Assembly (NCBI GenBank): GCA_027627225.1
Contig: CM051036.1
Location: forward strand, 36,540,426-36,604,425
Origin: Congeria kusceri
Taxonomy: Eukaryota > Mollusca > Bivalvia > Myida > Dreissenidae
Direction of reading: 5' to 3'
DNA: 64,000 nucleotides
The translations under genes and the position numbers were made by a program. Below the pieces are notes generated by a model. It had not been told where the DNA came from and made no database searches. It saw only the letters and a program-made list of their open reading frames with translations. Below, piece by piece: positions 22,301 to 34,300 of this stretch. Each line of letters begins with the position of its first letter. The first letter of the stretch is position 1.

Positions 22301-25300
22301 TTGTTTGATTTATAAATTTATTATATTATTATTATTATGATAACTTTTTAATTGGTCCACTTACGTCTCTTCTTCTTCTTCCAACTCCACTGAACGCTCA
22401 GGTCGACTCACGTCAAACATTGACGTTGCGTAATCTGTTGCCACCACGTCCATAATATCACCACTTCCTGACTCTTCGTTCAACAACAGAGTTGACGGTG
22501 TGGGTTCAATGTCCATCGGTGCATCAGGCACCCGCAGTTGTACGTGGGTGACTTCATATTCACCTACATCCATGTCCTCATCAGTAGTATCGTAGTGACG
22601 ACACCTCATGCATACGAAACGCAGTTCATGATGATTTCGAACAGCTTCGTCATATTCCTCCTCCGTAATCCCTGTGTTTCCACATCGGATATGATGCCAC
22701 CGTTGGCACTTGTCACAAGTGACCGCTCTTGAGGTGGAGTAAATTCTCCTTAAGCAGAATAAACATGGAGGCGCAGGCATTTTTTCGAATATGGCAAGAC
22801 CATGTCCATACCTGATATTTATATTGTCTTCAATAATAACGATTGTCACACTTTACCTTTAATTAGTAATTAAAGACGTGTTCACTCTATTAGTGTATAT
22901 TATCAATTAATGTAATTGATAACATCAATCAATATGTGTCATAAATAGGGCGTACCCGAGATGCAAACATAAGCCGATGTTGTCTACAATAATAACGATT
23001 GTCACACTTTACCTTTAATTGGTAATTACAGACGTGTTAATCAATTAGTGTATATTATCAATTACTGTAATAGATAACATCAAATGAGTTCAAATCTGAG
23101 AATATGAAATAATTTTATTGAAATAATTATGAACACAAACGTTTCAATTTTTTTTTTTTAATGGTACATAGTATCATAGTATGCACAGCATAGTATTGTA
23201 GTATTTTGTGTATTAAAATAATCTCCATGACGTAAAAAACATGTGGTCCGTATGGTCCGCAAATCTGGGCCGTATGGTCCGCGAATCTGGGCCGTATGGT
23301 CTGGGCCGTATGGTCCATGGTCCGTATCGTCCGTATACCAGTTTTAGTGACTGACCAGTTTAGGTGACCTTTTCAATTTTTGTGCTTACTCTTTTGTTAT
23401 GAGCTCTTAAATGATAATTACTTGTGCACATAATGACATACACTATTCACAGTTTATTCACATCCTAAATTATTAAAAATGCATACTACGAATGAGTGCT
23501 GCTGATTTTAATAACTGCGGGGTATATTTGATGTATTTTGCTATTACTTCTTCAACCATTAAAACAGGGGTCTCTCTCGGGTTTGGGGTAAGAGTACCTG
23601 TACCCTCTGGTGGGGGAATTTTAGCGTCGTTTTACCCAGAAGGGGGAATTTCGCAAACAAGTAAAAACATCAACATAAATACACATTTCAAATCACTTTA
23701 TTTAGTCTAACTCGTTACCTAACAACTTTATTCATGATTAGTTATCAATGAATTGAATATTATAATGACTAATCAATTTTATAAACATCTACCACTTGAC
23801 CGTTAATGGGAAAGTGGAGCAGTGCAACAGATAATTTTTCGTGCAATTAGTTTTTTTACTTCCATTTTTTTACAAATTGTTTTTTCACTTCAAATTTGTA
23901 ACCTTAATTAGTTTTGTTAAATTACTAATACTAATTCTTATACAGTAATAAACTATGTTATCGACTGTGAGGCACAGTATTTGTGACTTTTTGCTTTACC
24001 TGTTTTGACTACTTTTTAGCAGAAGCCATTTTCCCACAACAGAAGTTAAGGTTCCGGGCAAATAAGCTAGTGGTTAACTATATATAAATGAAGTTTTATT
24101 ATGAAATTAAATAATCTGGAACCAGACAAGTCAAAACGGTCATTTATCATGACCATATGGAGTATTTGGATTTAATCAATCACTGTTTGTAATGGTGTTA
24201 AAGTAAGTTTGATCCCGGAAAATTACTCTCATAAACAAAACAAAAACAAATTTAATGGCAATTGGTTTAGGGAGAATTTTGGCCTGAAATGGGGGAAATA
24301 TGTATACTCTTTCGATGGGGGAATGATGCCGAATTTTGGTATCAAAAAACTGAAATCGAGACCCCTGTAAAATATGGTCAATGTTAACATAAAGCCATTT
24401 TCAATCACTAGTTTGTTCATTCATTTGTCTGTTCTATCAAAATATAGGGATAAAGAAGCATCAAATATATGTTCAAATGGTGCCTCTGTGGTTAGATTGT
24501 TTATGCTGAATTTATGAGACATCACTGCCATCCCAGAATCAGAAACAAATGAACGTGTCACATAAAGTACTAGTCTAAATAGCTCACCAGTTGTATTTCA
24601 TTTGTCATTGCAAAATTAACATTGGCTATACATATGTTGCTACTTGTCACATAATATTTAATGGAACCAGAAATGGGTAATTTAAAGAAAAATTGATATC
24701 TGCTTCCCATGGAATCAAAAATAGTGCAATTTCCACATGCATAATTTATCCTGTAGTAAGTTTTCTTTTTGCACAGATGTATTCATAGTTTTAGCATTTT
24801 TAGACACAATATTGTGTTTCTACATGTACATTGTATAATCCATGGGGTCACTGAAACTGGTTCTATTCACAATTAAGCACCAAAAGAGGGGCAAATAAAA
24901 CAAGACTCAGAACACAACATTTACCTAAGTAATTACAAGTTAATTTGATTCAAGAAAGCCAGCAAAATGATCAGTTTGAACAACCATGTGCACAAATTAA
25001 AATAATAATGACCCTTTTGAAATGTTATTTGTGACAACCCTTAGGGTCACCAAAACTGGTACCTCAATGATAGTTGAGGCCTTAGTCTAAATCATGAGAC
25101 GTGCTGAGACTTTAGTGTTACTTTTTATATAGGGCTAAATTGGCTGGAACGTCTCATCGCCGAAAGACCATTTATGTGGTGGAAACCTAACAGTTTAAAT
25201 TTTCATAAATCTCCATTATTTGCGACAATAGAGTTATCTATCAACGTATTATACTTAAAACAACACCTAAACTGATTAACATGTGTCGAAATTTACCTAG

Positions 25301-28300
25301 GACATGCGTTAAATTCCAATTTAAACTCGTGTTTTAATCTACAACATTTCTGTACAGACCGCCATTATTTTGCTTTGTTTACACTTCAACCAAAAGCTTC
25401 AACCGATCCGATGACGAATGTAGAACTTTATTAATTGAATCGACAGACCAATCAAAACGATCCATTCAGCGAAGCAGAATATCGATTAAAGTTTACACAG
25501 TGGAGGACAACGAGATTATTTAAAAATGCAATACTGTGAAGATTTCAATGGCTCAGGCATGCAAAATGAAAGTGTTATCATACAAATATTTATGGAACAT
25601 TAATTAGGAATGGTTTATCTGTCCAGGTATGTAACATTAATTGCAATCCGTTCACAATAACTATCTGATTTCGGGACGTAAAAGTTGCGATCAAAATCCT
25701 GTTGGAACAATATAGACGAAGTAGGAGAACTTTCCACCACAGGTATGGTCCTTCCCCAGTATAGCCCGTCAGCAAACATTGCCCATTTAAAAAGTAGCTT
25801 AATGTTTGCATAGGCTTACAAGTATAGCTAGTTGAGGCCTGTAACAGGCTAATTCACAATCCTAAATATGTAAGATTTTTTACAAGTGTGGCAATAAAAC
25901 TTCACAAATCAGAAGGATATCCAAATTAAAAGGTTCGCTTTTAAAAAGTATTTTCATACCAGATTAGTTGATTATGAAATTATATGTAAACAAAACATAG
26001 ATAGTATTGAAATAATAAAAATATCATCAGAAATTTGTGAATACAATGTTGTTTTTATATTTGTTGATCACAATTAAACTAATACTGTGCGTGACATTTT
26101 TCACAATTTACCATTTTAACGCGCTTATATTTCATAAAATGAAAAGGCCGAGACCAATTCACAATTATTGGAAAAAAAACCTGTATTTAGCTAATATGTT
26201 CTTCACCAATGATTTTTAGAGCTATCATATTGCAAGGAAAGAGAGGTACTTGCTGTCAACATTGGCTTTCCTGTACAAGATGCGGGGAAACTGACACGGA
26301 CTATGATGAGGAAGAAGAAACAAGAAATACAAGAGCATGTGAAGGAGAATGAAGCCGAGTTGGAGAAGAAAGCTCGTTTAAGAGAATGTAAGTTTGCAAA
26401 TTGGATATAAGCTGGGCTACCCTATAAAACCAAAAAGTATTGCAAAGATAAAAAAAGCCATTTTATATTTAGGGCTGAAAAAAGGTGGAACGCCAGTCCT
26501 AAAATGGGGTACCACAAACACAACTTATTTTTTTTTTTCAAGTCATTGAAAATCCGTTTTATTCCCTCTATCACCCCCCAAAAACTGAATTTTAATACAT
26601 CGACCTTCTACCCTCTCATCCCCTTTTTTCCTGGAACAGCCCTAAGGTATTGAAAAAAGTGAAAATTATATGACAGTGAACATTACCAGTTCAAACTACA
26701 GTAACCTATTGAATGATCCAACCAATAAATTGATAAAGTGGCATTAAGTGTTACTGTTATATTTGTTGGATGCTATTTTGAAATGCACATAGAATTATTG
26801 AACAACAGTTACTGGACAAAAGGTGTCTCATTAGTCAAAACTGGCTGGCTCTTAATCGCAAGGGGTGACACTATAATAAACAAACACTTTTACAATAAAT
26901 ACATCAGACATGACTGTGTTGATAGCTGCAATGCAGAAACACTTCAAGTGATGTTAACATTTTAAAAAGTGGTGTTGACATTTTAAAATTTTAACAGTTG
27001 GTAGACACAGTGACAAATGTTTGTCTTAATGTCCAGATTTTTTTTTCCGTCGACATATTATATTTTTTTATACAATATACAAATATTGATAATAACAATA
27101 TATGCATAATATTGTGCAATTATAAAAACATTCAGAATTTTACACAGTTGGATGAGACTTGTCCAGCATTTGAGATATGGTTCAGCTGGGCAAATGTCAA
27201 TGAGATATGGGTCAGCTGGGCAAAGGTCAATGAGATATGGGTCAGCTGGGCAAAGGTCAATGACATGTGTCAGCTGGGCAAAGGTCAATGAGATATGGGT
27301 CAGCTAGGCAAAGGTCAATGAGATATGGGTCAGCTAGGCAAAGGTCAATGAGATATGGGTCAGCTAGGCAAAGGTCAATGACATATGTGTCGGCTGGGCA
27401 AAGTTCAATGAGATATGGGTCAGCTAGGCAAAGGTCAATGAGATATGGGTCAGCTAGGCAAAGGTCAATGAGATATGGGTCAGCTAGGCAAAGGTCAATG
27501 CAAGATTTGGACCATTATGTGTCATTTAATGACGGTGGAAAGGAATAGGCGTCCTTATTGTGTCTACTGGTATTAGCATCCGTATCTTCGCCTTGCAAAC
27601 TCCAGAAAATGTGTAAATGGATAGCTATTTGGTAACTTACCAATATCATGCTTCTGTAATTGAACTCATAAGTGATTTGTTATCACTGTTGTTACCCATT
27701 GCAGTATTTATGATCCCGAAAAATGACAAAAGAATGCTGAATTTTAAACAAAACTAGGTTTGAAATGCTACTGTTTGTGGAATAGCTAGGTATCTCTGGG
27801 AAAAACAGAAGTCTTATTAAATTGACATTGTTTGGTACAATTATACCGGTATTCAGAATTTTTATCTGAAATGCTTGTGGCTTATTTGCTTTGTCAGCAG
27901 CTTGTGAATGTAATCAAATATCATTTTGTACTTGTACGTTTACCTGTCCTGTTGCAGTGGTGGTACCCATATCGGTCGCCCAGTCAGAGGGCTTCCAGGG
28001 CGTAGGTCAGCGACGGATACACAGGCTTGCCGAACACTATGGACTGTTCAGAGACCTGTTTGGAGAGGCATATTTCTACCCCTCCGTAGACCTTAGGGTG
28101 GGGTATGCTGATCCTGCAGACCAGGAGTTCATCCAGCCTGTTTACCATGGCAACCAGCTGCCTCCTGCTGAGGTAAACATGATGTTTTTGATGTCATTTT
28201 CTAAATTATTTCTCATAATATAAAGAGTTTTTAGCTCACCTGAGCTTAAAGTGCCTAATGGTGAGCTATTGTTGTCAGTCAGTCACCGCCCAGTGTCTGT

Positions 28301-31300
28301 TGTGAAGTACTGCAAACAACTTCTTTTTTGAAACCACTTGCTTCAAATATCTCTGAGCACGCTATTAAATATGTACAAGCCACTATGATTCATTAAATTT
28401 AGGTGAGCAACCCATGGCCACCTTGGCCCTCTTGTTATCCATACAAATGGGCATATGAAAATATTACCAGTATGGCTAAAAAAATGAATTGTTTCTCAGG
28501 CACACAAAACAGGAGGGAGGGCAAATTTTTTTATTGAAGTATAATTTTTTATTTTGTTTTCCTACTCTTTTCTATTGGCACTTTGTGATGGCATCCCTTT
28601 TTATAAAATTCTAAATATAGATTTATCAATCACAACAGGTCATTTATGCAAGCTGACGTAAAAAGGCAATCAAATTGAATGTTCATAATTAACATGTGAA
28701 GTGCCTTCAAATTGATATACCTTCAGCATTAATATTGTCAAAAACAGGAATTATTTTTGCAATAAATCACCAATACTTTTTGGAACGGAAAATCAACACT
28801 TGTCAATGCAGCTGGCATTTTCGTTTGTTTCCATAGGACTTATATTTACACAGATTTTCTTCAAAAATTATGGAATGCTATTACACAAGCAAAAGCGTCT
28901 ACGAACCAAAAGTTTAAATCAACAAATAGACATATTTATAAAAGTTCCCAATTGAATATGACTTTTTTTTTCAAAATGTACACAGTATTTCACAATATGG
29001 GTACATCCGATTTATATAATTAAGTCAGACAGGAAGAAAGTTACTGGAAATACCCAAATCTCTACCGCGTTACTCTACTTCCGCTATGTTAATATGCGGA
29101 TTTGTTTTAATTTTAAGCCGCTGTCCATGGGATCTAATTAAATACATCGTAATTTTAGTAATAGTTCTTATGAACGTTTATCGTGTTTATTCGTCTGAAA
29201 TCTGTTTCTTATTTAGGAAAGGCATTGTTCAAACGCGCTTGGTATGAATGGAATATACTATATTGTACACGCTGGTGTACTCCAGAATCATCACCAGTTG
29301 CATACAGAAAATAGATGATAGCAAGTTACTGAAATTTTAATAATTCACAGATTTCAATGCGTAGTTTTTGTATTTTGTTCGGTAACATGCCCAGTAGAAG
29401 CACTTTCTGCAGTTTTATTTTTGTTAACACATTTTTTGGACTGCTCCTTTAAAACCCGAGCGCGATCGTCAAAACATAGTAAATAAATATTTTTTGGGGC
29501 ATTAAATCAAATTTGTGGCGGGCCATATAAAAACGTGCGGCGCTGCCTGAGAAACAAATCATTATCTTTTTTTAGCTTAAATTATGAAACAGCACAGTAC
29601 ATATTTAGGTGCATGTTTAGAAAAACAAACAAAAAGACTTGTAAGCATATTTATGCAAGTACATTATAATGACATATAACAGTTTCAATTTGTTAGCTAT
29701 CTGTTTCTTGAATATACAATTAATTGACAGAACTCACTGTCAGGGGTTCTATACCTTAAACAGGATAAATAACACATAAGTCCTTATGATTGGTATTGAT
29801 ATATTTATTCCATGAATCCTTCCATTAAAGAGCACCTGGTAATAAAAATACAGTTATGTCAATACAGTATGTAAAATATATTTGAGGCGCGTCGTGGGAA
29901 AACCGGACTTAATGCATGTGCATAAAGTGTCATCCCAGATTAGCCTGTGCAGTCCGCACAGGCTAATCCGGGATGATACTTTCCGCCTAAAGTGGATTTA
30001 TGGTTAGAAGAGACTTCCTTGAAACAGAAAATAACATAAAAGCGGAAAGTGCCGTCCTGGATTAGCCTGTGCGGACTGCACAGGCTAATCCGGGACGACA
30101 CTTTACGCACATGCATTAAGTCCGGTTTTCTCACGACGCGTCATATTTCTCCTTGGCCCATATTTACAAAGCTCCTTAGGGAAAACTTACTTAAATTCTT
30201 AAAATTCCTGAAGTCTTTTGCTGATTCAAACTGTTGTAAACAGAAATGATTGGATTTCACATTGAAAATTAATTTTGATATGAAATTTTAACTTTGAGAC
30301 AACTATTGTAAGTTAATATTTATTTTAGTATCAGATCAGAGCATTTTGGGGTTTGCAATTTTGCAAATTAAGGTAGGGTGCCGGAAACGTCTATGTTCAT
30401 GTCGATATGCATGATTTAATTGTACTGATTTTCCTTTTCGATTCAGACGCAGTCAGCCCCTGAAGTAGTATACAAAGGTGCTGCTGATAAGTTTTACACG
30501 CTGTGTATGGTCGCCCCAGACAGCCATCTTGAACACAATAACAAGGAATACCTTCACTGGATGGTGTACGTATCTCCAGTCTCTACCGTAAATAATAATA
30601 ATACATGGTTATTACATACAACATTGACCTGTTTGGAGGTAGCTAGTCATGTCAGTGTATATGAAACATTGACATGTTTGGAAGTACATGTATCTAGCCA
30701 TGTCAGTCTATATAAAACATTGACCTGTTTGGAGGTGGCTAGTCATGTCAGTGTACATGAAAACGTTGACCTGTTTGGAGGTAGTTAGTCATGTCAGTGT
30801 ACATGGAACATTGACCTGTTTGGAGGTAGCTAGTCATGTCAGTTTACACAAAACAGTCAGTGTACATGGAACATTGACCTGTTTGGAGATAGCTTGTCAT
30901 GTCAATGTACATGAAACATTGACCTGTTTGGAGGTAGCTAGACATGGCAATGTACATAAAGCATTGACCTGTTTGTAGGTAGCTAGTCATGTCAGTTAAC
31001 ATGAAAAATTAACCTGTTTGGAGGTAGCTGGTCATGACAGTGTACATAAAACATTGACCTGTTTTGAGGTAGCTAGTCATGTCAGTTTACATGAAAACTT
31101 GACCTGTTTGGAGGTATCTAGTCATGTCAGTTTACATGAAAACTTTACCTGTTAGAAGGTAGCTAGTCAGGTCAGTTTACATGAAACAGTCAGTGTACAT
31201 GAAACAATGACCTGTTTAGAGGTAGCTAGTCATGTCAGTTTACATAGAACATTGACCTGTTTGGAGGTAGCTAGTCATATCAGTTTACATAGAACATTGA

Positions 31301-34300
31301 CCTGTTTGGAGGTAGCTAGTCATGTCAGTTTACATAGAATATTGACCTGTTTGGAGGTAGCTTGTCATATCAGTTTACATAGAACATTGACCTGTTTGGA
31401 GGTAGCTAGTCATGTCAGTTTACATAGAATATTGACCTGTTTGGAGTTAGCTTGTCATATCAGTTTACATAGAACATTGACCTGTTTGGAGGTAGCTTGT
31501 CATGTCAGTTTACATAGAACATTGACCTGTTTGGAGGTAGCTAGTCATGTCAGTTTACATAGAACATTGACCTGTTTGGAGGTAGCTAGTCATGTCAGTT
31601 TACATAGAACATTGACCTGTTTGGAGGTAGCTAGTCATGTCAGTTTACATAGAACATTGACCTGTTTGGAGGTAGCTAGTCATGTCAGTTTACATAGAAC
31701 ATTGACTTGTTTGGAGGTAGCTAGTCATGTCAGTTTACATAGAACATTAACCTGTTTGGAGGTAGCTAGTCATGTCAGTTTACATAGAACATTGACCTGT
31801 TTGGAGGTAGCTAGTCATATCAGTTTACATAGAACATTGACCTGTTTGGAGGTAGCTAGTCATGTCAGTTTACATAGAATATTGACCTGTTTGGAGGTAG
31901 CTAGTCATGTCAGTTTACTTAGAACATTGACCTGTTTGGAGGTAGCTAGTCATGTCAGTTTACATAGAACATTGACCTGTTTGGAGGTGGCTAGTCATGT
32001 CAGTTTACATAGAACATTGACCTGTTTGGAGGTAGCTAGTCATGTCAGTTTGCATAGAACATTGACCTGTTTGGAGGTAGCTTGTCATGTCAGTTTACAT
32101 AGAACAGTGACCTGTTTGGAGGTAGCTTGTCATGTCAGTTTACATAGAACATTGACCTGTTTGGAGGTAGCTAGTCATATCAGTTTACATAGAACATTCA
32201 CCTGTTTGGAGGTAGCTAGTCATATCAGTTTACATAGAACATTGACCTGTTTGAAGATAGCTAGTCATATAAGTTTATATGAAATATTGACCTGTTTGGA
32301 GATAGCTAGTCATGTCATTGTACACGAAACATTTCTCTGTTTGGAGGTAGCTAGTCATGTCATACATAATATGACGCGTGTTGTGGGAAAACCGGTCTTA
32401 ATAATGCATGTTCAAAAAGTGTCGTCCCGGATTAGCCTGAACAGTCCGCACAGGCTAATCCAGGACGACACTTTCCCCCATTTAAAAAAAATAGTGGATT
32501 TATGTTTAGAAGAGACTTCTTGAAACAGAAACTACCATAAAAACTGAAAGTGCCATCCTGGATTAGCCTGTGCGGACTGCACAGTCTAATCGGGATGACA
32601 CTTTACGCACATGCATTAAGACCGGTTTTCTCACGACGCGCCTCATATATATTTTTATTCATTAATATGTTTTTGTCATGAAGTCGAATTAACAGTTGTT
32701 TCAAAATCTTATTTCAGAGCCAATATTCCAGGCACATCAGTGTCCGAGGGACAGGTGCTGTGTGACTACATCCCAGTCTTTCCAGTTCATGGTACAGGCC
32801 TCCATCGATATGCCTTTATTCTCTACGAGCACAGCAATGCCATTGATTTATCGGCAGAAAAACGACATCAGGACAGGTCTGATTACACAGATGTTTGAAA
32901 ATGGCTACTTATAATAATAATACTTATAGTAATACAAAACCAAAGTCTTTTGACACTGATGATATTTTTAGCTTCACTGACCTAGATCTTTTGTGTTTGT
33001 GTGGGTTCATACTGTGCATTAACCTTTTAGCTCACCTGAGCAAGGGTGATCTATTGTGGTCAGTCTATGTCTGGCGTCCACATTTTACTTCAAACAACTC
33101 CTTCTCTGAAACCACTAGGCGGATTTTAACCAATCTTGGCAGGAATGTTCCTGGGATGGTCCTTGACCAAATTCATTCAATTTATTTAAATATATTGAAA
33201 ACTCTGGTTGTCATGGCAACCAAAAGCTTAAAAACTGGAAAACTTAAAAAATCTTCTTGTCAGAAACCACTGGCTGGATTTGAAAATAGTTTTCACAGAA
33301 ATGCTCCTTGGGTGACCCTCTACCAAATTCCTTCAAGTCATTTTGATTTGATAAAAACATGGCCCCCAGGGGGCAGGGCAGTTTTCCTTATTTGGCTATA
33401 TTTAAAACTTTAAAAATCTCCTTGTATGAAACCATGGTTGGATTTTAAAATAATTTCACAGAAATGTTCCTTGGGTGACCTCTACCAATTGACCCTCTAC
33501 CAAATTCCTTGAAACTATTTTAATTAGTTAAAAAACCTGGCCGCCAGGAGGGCGGGCCAGTTTTCCTTATATAATTATAACTATATTGAAAATCGTCTAG
33601 TCTGAAACCACTGGCTGGATTTCAAAATAATTTCACAGAATTGGTCCTTGGGTGATCCTCTACCAAATTCCTTGAAATCATTTTGATTTGTCAAAAGACA
33701 TGGCTGCCAGGGGGCGGGGCAGTTTCCCTTATATGGCTATATTGAAAACTTTAAAAATCTTCTAGTCTGAAACCACTGGTTGGTTTTTAAAATAATTTCA
33801 CAGAAATGCTCCTTGGGTGACCCTCTACCAAATTCCTTCAAATCATTTTCATACGTTAAAAAACATGGCCGCCAGGGGCGGGGGCAGTTTTCCTTATATG
33901 GCTATGTTGAAAACTTTAAAAATCTTCTTGTCTGAAACCACTGGCTAAATTTCAAAATAATTTCACATACATGTTTCTTGGGTGACCGTCTACCAAATTC
34001 CTGGAAATCATTTTGATTTGTTAAGAATAATGGTAGCCGGGGGGCGGGACAGTTTTCCTAATATGGCTATATTGAAATCTTAAAAAATCTTTTTGTTAAA
34101 AGCCATTATGATGCTTTACACTTAACTGAGCGACCTCGGGCCATCTTGGCCCTCTTGTTCTTTAAAAATATCGAAAACCTATAGGCCGACATTGATGAAA
34201 CTTCACAGAAATCTATCTTGGGTGGTCAAAGTTGCTCAAATGTGTGCGGTCTGCTGCACAAGATGGCCGCTAGAGCTATAATTAGAAAAATCTTTAAATC

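Larger units (their letters stand above)
19786..23336 (-). mobile_element. complete Mutator-like (MULE) DNA transposon
   Basis: A 3,551-bp element inserted in MRPL38 intron 1. It is bounded by ~97-bp TIRs and flanked by the 14-bp duplication ACCAGTTTTAGTGA. It contains one five-exon gene on the minus strand encoding a PHD-FLYWCH-MULE transposase with its catalytic triad. Subterminal features: a further CCATACGGACCATGTCT motif at about 20036, and a ~100-bp direct duplication at 22828-23086. Full structure, target-site duplication and open transposase suggest a young, possibly autonomous insertion. Confidence 0.92.

Noticed and set aside
22781..22849. Longer N-terminus of the MULE transposase
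   Set aside because: The frame opens only at GTG and lies in the duplicated subterminal block; ATG 22780 directly precedes the zinc-finger cysteines.
31207..32523. 438-aa open frame on the plus strand
   Set aside because: It is the 45-bp array read in a stop-free phase plus part of a fold-back element, and it lies within an MRPL38 intron. No domain and no start context.
33029..33413. 172-aa plus-strand frame (32895-33413) as an extra MRPL38 exon
   Set aside because: It lies in intron 5 and reads through the AGCTCACC repeat; exons 5 and 6 join in phase without it.
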